From positions 1 through 64,000 of the forward strand of contig JABXHY010000011.1 in assembly GCA_013373375.1 (NCBI GenBank): a stretch of 64,000 nucleotides of DNA, given 5' to 3'. The notes beneath the pieces were generated by a model. It saw nothing but the letters and a program-made list of their open reading frames with translations, was not told the DNA's origin and ran no database searches. Shown here piece by piece: positions 55,895 to 64,000 of this stretch. The translations under genes were made by a program, and so were the position numbers. Within the stretch, counting starts at the first letter, position 1; the number at the start of each line of letters is the position of its first letter. The stretch is from Gammaproteobacteria bacterium (lineage in GTDB: Bacteria > Pseudomonadota > Gammaproteobacteria > Enterobacterales > Kangiellaceae).

Positions 55895-56740
55895 TCAAAT
55901 ACAATCTCGAATAGTCGTCAGTATATTTTCCCAGTCGGACTGGCTTTTAATCGACTTGTGATAACACAGATAAACTTCTCGCTGCATAGAAGGTGCATCT
56001 GCGACTGAGTGAAGAGGGTACTCATTGTCACTGACTAAGCTAGTAGGCAAAAAAGCATACCCGCCAATCTGATTAAGATATTCAACGGCCATTAACCAGT
56101 CACTGGCATGCAGTTTCGGAGAGCGAATTTGCGGCAAATGTTTTGCGTGCAGAGCTGAGAAGCTTTGCCCCCAATCCACCATCACGTACTCGTTCTCGCT
56201 GACATCTGAAAATGTTTTATCAGCAGCCGATGAGTAAAGCTTAAGTTCGATTGCTGTAAGCTCTTCTGTCTCAAGGTCATCAGTTTTGGTGTGATCAAAA
56301 ACAAAGCCGATATCAATGGTTCGCTCTTGCAGTCGCCGAATGATGGTTTTGCTGTCAAGCGATTCGGTTCGAGTATGTATATCTTCTATAGCTTCGAACA
56401 GACGAATGGGGAGAACGGAAAGCTTGGCTTCCCATAAGGACTGTGGTGCGCCAATAACGACTTGTGAGGACGACTCAGGAAGTGATACTTCTTGCACAGC
56501 TTGAGTCCAGGCATTCAATATCTTTTCCGAGTGGGGAATTAAGCGCTCGCCTTGCGGTGTTAATTGAATATTATTTCGGTATCGGCGAAACAGCGGAACG
56601 CCCAATAAATCTTCCAGCTGTTTAATGCGCGCGCTCACAGCAGACTGTGTTAAATAAAGGTTTTCAGCCGTTTTACCGAAATGCCGAGTCTTATTAACTT
56701 CTAGAAAAGTGCGAAGCAGGCTGATGTCTAGGTTGTACAA
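55895..56740 (-). CDS. hdfR: LysR-type regulator, HdfR-like
   Basis: The 281 residues have an N-terminal LysR helix-turn-helix ('TRHFGKTAENLYLTQSAVSA') very like E. coli HdfR, followed by a diverged effector domain. HdfR represses flhDC and regulates glutamate synthase genes in enterobacteria. Divergence towards maoP, as in E. coli, supports the name. Here one small exported-protein gene lies between the two. Confidence 0.8.
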   Translation of the reverse strand: MYNLDISLLRTFLEVNKTRHFGKTAENLYLTQSAVSARIKQLEDLLGVPLFRRYRNNIQLTPQGERLIPHSEKILNAWTQAVQEVSLPESSSQVVIGAPQSLWEAKLSVLPIRLFEAIEDIHTRTESLDSKTIIRRLQERTIDIGFVFDHTKTDDLETEELTAIELKLYSSAADKTFSDVSENEYVMVDWGQSFSALHAKHLPQIRSPKLHASDWLMAVEYLNQIGGYAFLPTSLVSDNEYPLHSVADAPSMQREVYLCYHKSIKSQSDWENILTTIRDCI

Positions 56741-56847
56741 TTTTATTTCTCGAAAAGAGCAATTTATTTCATTTTATCTTAACTACCTTTGCTCCTATAT
56801 TCCAATCGAATTCAAACATTAAACAACTCGTTATCAGGAGTCACTAA

Positions 56848-57204
56848 GTGAAAATTAAATATTTGGTTGGTATGACGGCTTTTACTGTTTCAGCAATGTT
56901 CGCTCCAGCGACTTCATTGATGGCAGATGATGGTCAAGAAACTGTCATGATGGTTTGCCAGAATACTGGAGACAAAGCTGGATTTGACAGCAAATGGCTG
57001 AACAAATTTATCGATCAATGCGCGGGAGATATTTCTGGCTTAACGTTTTCTTCGGATGATCCAGTATCCGGCGAAGAAATTTCAAGTATCGAAGAGCGTT
57101 GCGTCGATGCTTCTGAGTCGGAAGATGAAGAAGAATTTGAGCGAAATTTCGGGCAGTGTATGGTGAGTGGTGTGCTTCAAGCCCTGAAAGACTCAGCAGA
57201 ATAG
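56848..57204 (+). CDS. Small exported acidic protein
   Basis: The 118 residues have a signal peptide (about 1-26, 'ATSLMA') and an acidic mature part with four Cys ('VCQNTG', 'DQCAGD', 'ERCVDA', 'GQCMVS') that could form two disulfides. The start is a GTG at 56848 with CAGGAG seven bases upstream. No family is recognised. It lies between hdfR and maoP. Confidence 0.65.
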   Translation: MKIKYLVGMTAFTVSAMFAPATSLMADDGQETVMMVCQNTGDKAGFDSKWLNKFIDQCAGDISGLTFSSDDPVSGEEISSIEERCVDASESEDEEEFERNFGQCMVSGVLQALKDSAE

Positions 57205-57301
57205 AGACGATAAACAAAATTTGTCATAACGATTGAATAAATTTGTTAAACATTTCAGCTTTTTTTTGCTAAATAAACCTTGAATTAGGTCGTAGGAGAA
57301 A

Positions 57302-57682
57302 ATGATGATGCAAACTCGAGAATCTTTTATTAGACGTCGGTTTTTCGACGATCTGCATTTTCCTTATGGGTTTTCGCGCTCGGGCGATTTTACTTTTCAG
57401 GAAGTACAGCAATTGGAAAGTCATGGTGTGTTATTTCGAGCTTTGACGGCAGGTCTTGTGACCGACCCAAATGAGCAAGATAAACATTTCCTTGAAGTAC
57501 TTGAAGGTAAAACCCCAGCCGATACGCCTGCAGAAAAAGCCTGGCTCAAATATTTACAGCGATGTAATCGAGCGCCAGTATGGTTAACAACTCGTCGTAT
57601 GGCTGAAGATAATATTGTTGAGTACGAGTCAGATGACGAAGAAGAAGTGTCAGACGATTTTGATGAGGCTATTGAAGCCTAA
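57302..57682 (+). CDS. maoP: Macrodomain Ori protein MaoP (DUF413)
   Basis: The 126 residues match DUF413/YifE: 'RRFFDDLHFPYGFSRSGDFT' near residue 11 and 'AEKAWLKYLQR'. In E. coli, MaoP with the cis site maoS organises the Ori macrodomain. The C-terminal tail is acidic. Three ATG codons in tandem follow AGGAG; the second or third has better spacing. It overlaps the convergent RimB-like gene by four bases. Confidence 0.88.
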   Translation: MMMQTRESFIRRRFFDDLHFPYGFSRSGDFTFQEVQQLESHGVLFRALTAGLVTDPNEQDKHFLEVLEGKTPADTPAEKAWLKYLQRCNRAPVWLTTRRMAEDNIVEYESDDEEEVSDDFDEAIEA

Positions 57683-58140
57683 TCATCTTCGTTTGGCTCT
57701 GGGTCATTCGAGAACTCTGGGTTCAATAGATATTTCATTTCGGGGTCGACCAAAAGTCGACCCTTCATTGCTTGTCTTCCAAGCAACATTAGATAGGTCA
57801 TTTCTGAGCGATCGGTTAATGTAAGTTCAATATCCCAGCTGTCATTTCCCATTATAATTTCAGTATCAATAACATATCGCTTTTCTTTTGTCGCATTAGA
57901 GCTTTTGATGGTTCGGGTTGCTTTTGCTTTGGCTTCTCGTCTTACGATATAGTCGACGTTATGATAATCAGGATGAATATCAAAACTGACCCAAAGATTT
58001 TTGCCTTTCTTAAACTCTTGAAGATTATCAACATGTAACGAAGATGTTTTCGCTCCAGTATCTACTCGAACGTGTAATTGAGAAATTTCCAGCTCAGGTA
58101 ACCGGCACACTTCAATAACACCAACAATTTGTTTGCTCAC
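57679..58140 (-). CDS. RimB-like retropepsin-type protease (PF05618)
   Basis: A 153-residue protein with the aspartic protease motif Asp27-Thr-Gly-Ala ('RVDTGAKTSSLHV') and 'LLGRQAMKGRLLVDP' at the end, typical of the 'ATP-dependent zinc protease'/RimB family. In Pseudomonas, RimB acts with RimK on glutamate-tailed ribosomal protein S6. It is the last gene of the rimK operon. Confidence 0.82.
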   Translation of the reverse strand: MSKQIVGVIEVCRLPELEISQLHVRVDTGAKTSSLHVDNLQEFKKGKNLWVSFDIHPDYHNVDYIVRREAKAKATRTIKSSNATKEKRYVIDTEIIMGNDSWDIELTLTDRSEMTYLMLLGRQAMKGRLLVDPEMKYLLNPEFSNDPEPNEDD

Positions 58141-58163
58141 AAGTCGTTCCTCAGTTCGTTAAT

Positions 58164-59243
58164 TCAGTCCACTTTTCCGTTTTCTGTTTGTTTTACATCT
58201 GGAGAGTTTTCATCGGACAGTTTGGTCGTTCTTTCGGTGTTGTAAATATTATGAAAGTGCTCGATTCTTTCAGCCACTGTATCGTGGTGTTTTGTCACGT
58301 AAGCAATGTGGTACATCGCTTCGCCTTCATGGACTAACGGGATGTTTTGTTTACCAATTATAATGCCTTCAGCGTGAGCGACAACTTCGTCAATCACGTC
58401 ACCAAACGGATCTTTCACGGTCGCCAGTAAGTCACCTTTTTTAACATAGTCGCCTAGCTGATGGCGGTGAGAGACAAAGCCACTATCGGTCGCTCTAACC
58501 CAGCCGCTGTCTTCAGCAATAAAGGGCTTTATAGGAGCTCTTTTTGTCGGACGTTTACTTAGCATTCCTAGATGGCGCATAACGTTTAAAATACCACGAT
58601 AACCCGCTCGAATACTGAGTTCGTCGAAACGTAAAGCTTCTCCTGCTTCGTATAACAACATTGCGATACCGAGCTCATTGGCACATTCTCGGAGCGACCC
58701 GTCGCGTAAATTGGAGTTGATAAGGACCGGAGCTCCAAATGCTTTGGCCAGTTCGAGAGTAGCTGGATCCTCTAAGTTAGCTCTAATCTGAGGGAGGTTA
58801 CTTCGATGCAGCGCTCCTGTGTGCAAATCGATACCATAATCGCACTGCTTTACAATTTCGTTCATAAAAATGTAAGCAATTCGACTCGCTAGAGAGCCTT
58901 TTTTTGTTCCGGGAAAACTCCTATTTAAATCGCGTCGATCCGGAAGGTAACGGTCATGATTTAATACACCATATGCATTAACGAGTGGCACCGCAATTAA
59001 AGTGCCTTTTAAGTTTTTAACACTTTTACTGTTTATGAGGCGACTTATGATTTCGATGCCATTGAGTTCATCGCCGTGAACAGCAGCACTGACAAACAAC
59101 TTCGGACCTTCTCGACGACCATGTTTGACATAAACCGGTAAAAACATACTCGTGTCGGTATACAGTCGAACAATTGGAACTTCGAGCTTTTTAGCTTCTC
59201 CAGGCGCAATACTGTGCCCTGCAATTTTGAATGGTTTCGACAT
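58164..59243 (-). CDS. Succinylglutamate desuccinylase/aspartoacylase-family hydrolase
   Basis: The 359 residues match the AstE/AspA branch of M14-like hydrolases. Zinc ligands are His56-x-x-Glu59 ('AAVHGDELNG') and His141 ('GIDLHTG'), with catalytic Glu199 ('LLYEAGE') and 'DRRDLNRSFPG'. It lies between rimK and the RimB-like gene in one operon, which suggests it trims an amide or glutamate product related to RimK. That substrate is inference. Confidence 0.85.
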   Translation of the reverse strand: MSKPFKIAGHSIAPGEAKKLEVPIVRLYTDTSMFLPVYVKHGRREGPKLFVSAAVHGDELNGIEIISRLINSKSVKNLKGTLIAVPLVNAYGVLNHDRYLPDRRDLNRSFPGTKKGSLASRIAYIFMNEIVKQCDYGIDLHTGALHRSNLPQIRANLEDPATLELAKAFGAPVLINSNLRDGSLRECANELGIAMLLYEAGEALRFDELSIRAGYRGILNVMRHLGMLSKRPTKRAPIKPFIAEDSGWVRATDSGFVSHRHQLGDYVKKGDLLATVKDPFGDVIDEVVAHAEGIIIGKQNIPLVHEGEAMYHIAYVTKHHDTVAERIEHFHNIYNTERTTKLSDENSPDVKQTENGKVD

Positions 59244-59272
59244 TTAATTGCTCAGTTGTTTTGTTTCGGATC

Positions 59273-60178
59273 CTAGCCTTTACCTTTCGTTTGGGTTTTA
59301 TTGGGCTTGGCTTCTTTCTCGATAAACTGGAATATCATTTTTGCCACATCTTTATTGGTGGCTGCTTCTATTCCTTCTAAGCCTGGCGATGAGTTAACTT
59401 CCATTACAACTGGACCATTGTTTGAGCGAAGAATGTCAACACCGGCCATGTTTAACCCCATTACCTTAGCTGCTTGAATAGCTGTTTTACGCTCTGCTGG
59501 GGATAATTTAATAAGTTCAGCTTTGCCTCCTCGATGAAGGTTCGATCGAAACTCACCGGGCGCTGCCTGGCGTTTCATTGCAGCAACTACTTTTCCACCA
59601 ATGACCAAACATCTGATATCGGCTCCACCAGCTTCTTTGATATATTCTTGCACCAAAATATTGGCTTTCAGTCCCATGAAAGCTTCAATAATACTCTCCG
59701 CTGCCTTGCGAGATTCAGCGAGTACAACGCCAATCCCTTGTGTTCCCTCTAGTAACTTTATTACGACAGGCGCACCACCAACATTTTTCAGTAAGTCATC
59801 AATCTTATCCGGATATCTTGCAAAGCCCGTTCTGGGAAGTCCAACACCTTTGCGGGACAAAAGCTGCAATGATCGTAATTTGTCTCTTGAACGGCTAATG
59901 GCAACCGATTCATTAATTGAGAAAGTGCCCATCATCTCAAACTGTCGAACCACGGCTGTTCCGTAAAAAGTAACAGAAGCTCCGATTCTTGGAATCACAG
60001 CATCATACTTTGGTAACGATTCACCACGATATCGAACGGCTGGGCGATTACTTGTGATGTCCATATAACAGTGAAGAGTATCAACAATATCCACTTGATG
60101 ACCAAGTGCTTCGCCGGCCTCTTTCAAGCGACGAGTTGAATATAAAGTTTCGTTTCTAGAAAGTATGGCAATGCGCAT
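59273..60178 (-). CDS. rimK: Ribosomal protein S6 glutamate ligase RimK
   Basis: RimK is an ATP-grasp ligase that adds glutamates to the C-terminus of S6 and can make poly-glutamate. The 301 residues (E. coli 300) begin '[18 protein letters not shown]' and contain '[20 protein letters not shown]' and '[14 protein letters not shown]', the metal/ATP region. First gene of the rimK-M14-RimB-like operon; gaps are about 25-30 bases. Confidence 0.95.
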   Translation of the reverse strand: MRIAILSRNETLYSTRRLKEAGEALGHQVDIVDTLHCYMDITSNRPAVRYRGESLPKYDAVIPRIGASVTFYGTAVVRQFEMMGTFSINESVAISRSRDKLRSLQLLSRKGVGLPRTGFARYPDKIDDLLKNVGGAPVVIKLLEGTQGIGVVLAESRKAAESIIEAFMGLKANILVQEYIKEAGGADIRCLVIGGKVVAAMKRQAAPGEFRSNLHRGGKAELIKLSPAERKTAIQAAKVMGLNMAGVDILRSNNGPVVMEVNSSPGLEGIEAATNKDVAKMIFQFIEKEAKPNKTQTKGKG

Positions 60179-60220
60179 GGGATACCTTTTTATGAATTAG
60201 GATTGGTTAAATCGTGGCAT

Positions 60221-60703
60221 TTAATCGCGGAAGTTGTCAAATTGAAACGGCTGATCAAGGTCTGCTTCACGAATCAGTGACATCACTGATTGCAAATCAT
60301 CTCGCTTCTTGCCGGTTACTCTGACTTTATCTCCTTGGATGGAAGGTTGCACCTTCAACTTTGAGTCTTTAATTAACTTAACTAATTTTTTAGCAACGTC
60401 TTTTTCGATCCCTTGTATAAAAGAGACCATTTTAAAATAGGTTTTTCCGGTATGTTGAATATCGCCTGATTTGAGACTGCGAGGATCGATATTTCGTTTA
60501 GTACAGCTGTTACGTAATATGTCCATCATTTGTTGAACCTGAAAATCACTTTCGCTAGCGACTTTTACTGCGTCGTCTTTGAGTTCAAATTCAGCGGAGA
60601 CATTTTTAAAATCGTATCGAGTAGAAAGTTCTCGGTTTGCGTTTTCAATCGCATTTCGAATTTCGGTATTCTCGACTTCTGTCACTATGTCAAATGAAGG
60701 CAT
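60221..60703 (-). CDS. yajQ: YajQ family nucleotide-binding protein
   Basis: The 160 residues are the standard DUF520/YajQ length, with '[10 protein letters not shown]' at the start and 'STRYDFKNV'. Xanthomonas YajQ homologues bind cyclic di-GMP. It lies 42 bases upstream of rimK on the same strand, so both could be cotranscribed. Confidence 0.95.
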   Translation of the reverse strand: MPSFDIVTEVENTEIRNAIENANRELSTRYDFKNVSAEFELKDDAVKVASESDFQVQQMMDILRNSCTKRNIDPRSLKSGDIQHTGKTYFKMVSFIQGIEKDVAKKLVKLIKDSKLKVQPSIQGDKVRVTGKKRDDLQSVMSLIREADLDQPFQFDNFRD

Positions 60704-60868
60704 ACGGTATTCTCTTATCTTTATTCTCTAATACTGGCTGAGTGTAACACGGGCGGGAATCTAGCGGCAAAGCGATTCGACTGCTACCTGTCTCAAGAGA
60801 GGTTTTGTCAGCTCTTAAAACACGCTAAGATGCGCCTAGTTGTTTGATAAAAAGCAAGAGGAAAACTA

Positions 60869-62791
60869 ATGCTAACAAGAAAAATAGTGTTTTGCGCTGC
60901 GATAATTAGCTTGATGGTTGGCTGCGATTCTGAGCGAGAAACATCAGGTGATCTTGTCGAAGAATCAAAGCAGGTAACCGAAAAAGAATCGGTTAATACA
61001 GCACCAGCATCTGAAGATATCTCACCGGAAAATGATGAGCAGCGGTTACTTGAACTTTACCGTAGTGCAAAAGAAACGCTGTTTGAATATCGAGCTATGT
61101 CTGCCACTCTTTATGGTCTGGGGCAAAAAGACACCGGTTATTATCATGCTAATCAGCTTGAGTCGTACTCTCCTGATTCAGAGCAACAACTTCGAGAGCG
61201 TTTAAGAGAGTTATCGAATAACATTTCTGCAATTGATACCAAAGGATTGGAACCAGACCTAATCGATTCACAAAAAGTGATGGCAAACATTACTCGATAT
61301 TATGCAGGCGATGAAAGTTTTCCTGTTGGTTATATCGATACTTGGATGGGCCTTTCTCCATTTGTAATTAATCAAATAAATGGGCCTTTAATTGATACGC
61401 CAAGAACAATGGAAAGTGATCAACCAGTCACTAACGAGCAACAAGCTTTAGATTATATTGGGCGTTTAGCGACTTTTGATCAATTCGCGCAGAGTATTGC
61501 AGATAAATTCAATGCTGATAAGAAACAAGGGTGGGTTCCTCCTAAAATTGTACTTCAAGGTGCGTTAAGGTACTTAAATAATTTCTTAAAAGCTAAACCT
61601 GAAAATCACTCATTACTCACCAGCTTTATTGATAAAGTTAATAAAGCACAAGATATTTCTCAAGACAAAAAGCAGGCGTTAATTGACGAAGCAAAACGAC
61701 AAATGTCGACAGTTGTTTATCCTGCTTATCAAATGATTGCTGAGTTAACCGAAGCCTCAATTGATGGAGCACGAGAAGAACATGGAATTTGGGCGCAACC
61801 CAATGGTGTTGACTATTATCAAGACGCAATTCTGCAACTTGGTGATAGCGATATGACAGCGGACCAAATACATCAGGTCGGGCTAGATGAAGTTAAACGC
61901 ATTACGACAGAAATGGATAAAATATTAAAGCCGCTAGGTTACACGAAAGGCACGGCTGGTGCTCGCATGGCTCAGCTCAACTTAGAAGGTCGTTTTCTTT
62001 ACGAAGACAGTGAGGCAGGACGAGCAGAGTTACTTGAAGATTTAAATAAGTATATTGAAGAAATGAACGTTGCTATGGCCGATATTTTTCGATCTAAGCC
62101 TCCTTATCGAGTTGAAGTCCGAGCGTTTCCAAAAGAAGTTCAAGATGGCGCTCCAGGTGGTCAGTATACCCCTCCAGCTGTGGATGGTTCCAAGCCAGGT
62201 ATTTACTGGATTAATTTACGAGACATGAAAGCAAATCCTAAGTTCGGTTTAAAAACCTTGACTTATCATGAAGCAAATCCAGGTCACCATTGGCAGGTGG
62301 CATTGAATTTGGCACAAGATGACTTGCCTTTTCTGCGAAGAATCGCACCTTACAATGCTTATGTGGAAGGATGGGCTCTTTATTCGGAATTAGTCGCAAA
62401 AGAAATTGGTATGTACAAAGACGATCCATTTGGCGATCTAGGGCGATTACAAGCCGAACTTTTTCGAGCAGTAAGACTCGTTGTCGATACCGGATTGCAT
62501 CATAAAAAATGGACTCGCGAACAAGCCATTGATTACATGGCTAAAACAACTGGTACGGCAAAGTCTGATGTTATTTCAGAGATTGAACGTTATATGGCCT
62601 GGCCTGGCCAGGCACTTGGTTACAAATTAGGCATGCTAAAAATAGTGGCATTACGTGAAGAAGCTAAACAAGCACTTGGCGAGAAGTTTGATATTGCAGA
62701 GTTTCATGATTTAGTATTGCTTGGCGGTGCAGTGCCAATGAAAGTGCTCGATGGAAAAGTGAAACGATGGATTGAAAGTAAACAGTCTTAA
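60869..62791 (+). CDS. DUF885 family lipoprotein, metallopeptidase-like
   Basis: The 640 residues have a lipoprotein signal with lipid Cys19 ('LMVGC') and a DUF885 domain. The zinc motif is 'TYHEANPGHHWQ' (His467, Glu468, His473), usual for this family, with a downstream 'YVEGWALYSE' segment giving the likely third ligand Glu. GAGG lies before the ATG. Predicted periplasmic carboxypeptidase/dipeptidase; the substrate is unknown. Confidence 0.88.
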   Translation: MLTRKIVFCAAIISLMVGCDSERETSGDLVEESKQVTEKESVNTAPASEDISPENDEQRLLELYRSAKETLFEYRAMSATLYGLGQKDTGYYHANQLESYSPDSEQQLRERLRELSNNISAIDTKGLEPDLIDSQKVMANITRYYAGDESFPVGYIDTWMGLSPFVINQINGPLIDTPRTMESDQPVTNEQQALDYIGRLATFDQFAQSIADKFNADKKQGWVPPKIVLQGALRYLNNFLKAKPENHSLLTSFIDKVNKAQDISQDKKQALIDEAKRQMSTVVYPAYQMIAELTEASIDGAREEHGIWAQPNGVDYYQDAILQLGDSDMTADQIHQVGLDEVKRITTEMDKILKPLGYTKGTAGARMAQLNLEGRFLYEDSEAGRAELLEDLNKYIEEMNVAMADIFRSKPPYRVEVRAFPKEVQDGAPGGQYTPPAVDGSKPGIYWINLRDMKANPKFGLKTLTYHEANPGHHWQVALNLAQDDLPFLRRIAPYNAYVEGWALYSELVAKEIGMYKDDPFGDLGRLQAELFRAVRLVVDTGLHHKKWTREQAIDYMAKTTGTAKSDVISEIERYMAWPGQALGYKLGMLKIVALREEAKQALGEKFDIAEFHDLVLLGGAVPMKVLDGKVKRWIESKQS

Positions 62792-62816
62792 GTAATAAAG
62801 TTTCCTTCGGTTCAAC

Positions 62817-62850
62817 AAAAAAGAGGAGCAATTTATTGCTCCTCTTTTTG
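62817..62850. terminator. Bidirectional terminator
   Basis: A perfect 14-bp stem (62818-62831 with 62836-62849, loop TTTA), A-rich on the left and T-rich on the right, lies between the two convergent genes and can serve both. Confidence 0.9.
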
Positions 62851-62887
62851 ATTTCCACTGTATCGTCGTACTTATACTTTGTAATAC

Positions 62888-64000
62888 TTAAAAATTTAAT
62901 CGTTCAAAGTCAGCATCGCTAATGGCTTGTTTATATTCTTGTTCATTTTCATCATAAGCGAAATGAACACAGCAATTTCTTCCATTTTTTTTTGCTTTAT
63001 AAAGTGCAAGATCGGCCTGCTTGAATAACTCTTCCGGTAATCCTTCTTTAAACCGCCTAAGTTTACGAGAAACAGCTCCGATGCTGACAGTTATTTGAAG
63101 TTGCCCTTCCGAGTATTCGATAGGATTTGATTCGAGATTGGCACGCAGTCGTTCTGCTACGATTTTTGCGCCTACTAAATCAGTACCCGGTAATATTAAA
63201 CTGAACTCCTCTCCACCATAACGAGCACATACATCGGTTGCTCTCGGAAGTTGTTCTGTTAATAGTTTCGCAATTTGTTTTAAACACAAATCTCCCACGT
63301 CGTGACCAAACTTGTCATTAACGTTCTTAAAATGATCACAGTCAATCAGAAGTATGGTTAATAACTCATGGTTTCGAGAAGTTAAGTGGCAATATTTATT
63401 AAGCTTTTCATCAAAGCTTCTTCTATTTTCTAATTGGGTCAATGGATCGGTTCGTGTTTGCTTTTTTAGCCTAAGTTCATTTTTCAACGAAAACCAGTAA
63501 TCTTTATTTTGGCTTTTCACCATTTGTACTATGTAGACTAGATAGACAATTAATAAAATGAATAAAAACCAATCGCCTATTATTGCTGTGCTGATGAGTG
63601 CGGGGGTGGCAATTGAAAATGTAAACCACATGGTTAGTTTAAAGTCAGGGGCGAAATTATAAATCCCACCGGGAACAATTCCTGCTGTTGTAAATGTCAT
63701 TAATAGCGCGAAGGTGTTATTGTCGCTAGTCAGTGACAATGCAAATATACTTCCCCATAAAACGGTATGAGGGAGCAAAAGCCATCGCACCTGTAATAAC
63801 CATAAGTTAGATGAGTCGTGTGAAATTTTTTTGATACGCTTTAAATGAATTGCTCTAATTACAGAAGTCAGCGCAAAAATTATATTAATGATAATAAAAA
63901 GCAATAAGTTGTCTTTGTGAAACTCACTGCCTAATCCAACACAAAACCATAACACAGGATAAATGAACACACCGACTTTGATTCGCTGTGCCAAATCATT
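62888..64000 (-). CDS. Membrane diguanylate cyclase, 5' end outside the window
   Basis: The C-terminal GGDEF domain has the active-site motif 'GGEEF' in 'RYGGEEFSLILPG', and an I-site Arg-x-x-Asp ('RATD') five residues upstream, so it should make cyclic di-GMP and be product-inhibited. The N-terminal half has about five or six membrane helices. The frame is still open at the window edge (codons continue to 64000), so the TTG at 63994 is probably not the true start. Confidence 0.88.
   Translation of the reverse strand, partial: NDLAQRIKVGVFIYPVLWFCVGLGSEFHKDNLLLFIIINIIFALTSVIRAIHLKRIKKISHDSSNLWLLQVRWLLLPHTVLWGSIFALSLTSDNNTFALLMTFTTAGIVPGGIYNFAPDFKLTMWFTFSIATPALISTAIIGDWFLFILLIVYLVYIVQMVKSQNKDYWFSLKNELRLKKQTRTDPLTQLENRRSFDEKLNKYCHLTSRNHELLTILLIDCDHFKNVNDKFGHDVGDLCLKQIAKLLTEQLPRATDVCARYGGEEFSLILPGTDLVGAKIVAERLRANLESNPIEYSEGQLQITVSIGAVSRKLRRFKEGLPEELFKQADLALYKAKKNGRNCCVHFAYDENEQEYKQAISDADFERLNF

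Noticed and set aside
57743-57763. 8-bp perfect inverted repeat GGGTCGAC/GTCGACCC
   Set aside because: Lies inside the RimB-like coding sequence without a T run on either strand, so it does not qualify as the maoP terminator.
1-64000. CRISPR arrays, insertion sequences and rRNA
   Set aside because: No regularly spaced repeats, transposase-like product or rRNA sequence was seen in the window.

Overview
The window is a chromosome segment of a gammaproteobacterium with moderate-to-low GC. The core gene orders are those of E. coli and Pseudomonas: tRNA-fMet, rimP, nusA, infB, rbfA, truB, rpsO, pnp; then miaB, phoH, ybeY, ybeX, lnt; then leuS, lptE, holA, nadD, rsfS, rlmH, mrdA, mrdB, mltB, rlpA, dacA, ybeD, lipB, lipA. 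Together with the TonB receptor, S9 and DUF885 peptidases and many TTG/GTG starts, this suggests a marine oceanospirillalean or alteromonad-like organism, possibly Kangiella/Aliikangiella-like. The genus is an inference. No mobile element, CRISPR array, rRNA or obvious broken gene was seen.

Layout. 1-9.0 kb holds the translation and transcription-factor operon, the rpsO-pnp pair with its processing hairpin, and terminators. 9.0-13.9 kb is accessory: a large secreted metallopeptidase, beta-propeller and barrel protein, a small secreted protein, an ACT-domain protein, ACP phosphodiesterase and an orphan acidic protein. 14.0-19.5 kb is miaB to lnt. 19.5-30.9 kb is an island between lnt and leuS, genes that are near neighbours in Pseudomonas-type genomes. 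It holds a TonB-dependent receptor, a four-gene minus-strand operon (three Fe(II)/2-oxoglutarate oxygenases and a TPR sulfotransferase), an S9 peptidase, and a two-gene unit with two more oxygenases. I consider this the most likely undescribed system in the window. 31-46 kb is an ElyC-like gene and then the long leuS-to-lipA run for outer-membrane assembly, replication, NAD, ribosome silencing, cell-wall elongation and lipoate. 46-57 kb holds mixed membrane proteins (DUF3667, DedA, BPSS1780-like, MscS), a CadC/TolB-like regulator and several small secreted proteins. 56-64 kb has an hdfR-maoP locus, a rimK operon with two hydrolases, yajQ, a DUF885 lipoprotein and a diguanylate cyclase that runs off the window edge.

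How the genes work together. The conserved blocks tie ribosome biogenesis to cell-envelope growth. In the island, an outer-membrane importer and an exported peptidase flank cytoplasmic enzymes that could hydroxylate and sulfate a peptide or protein; the substrate is not visible. Near the end, a glutamate ligase (RimK), an M14-type hydrolase and a RimB-like aspartic protease look like a write/erase set for glutamate tails. It is followed by a putative cyclic-di-GMP-binding protein and a cyclic-di-GMP synthase.
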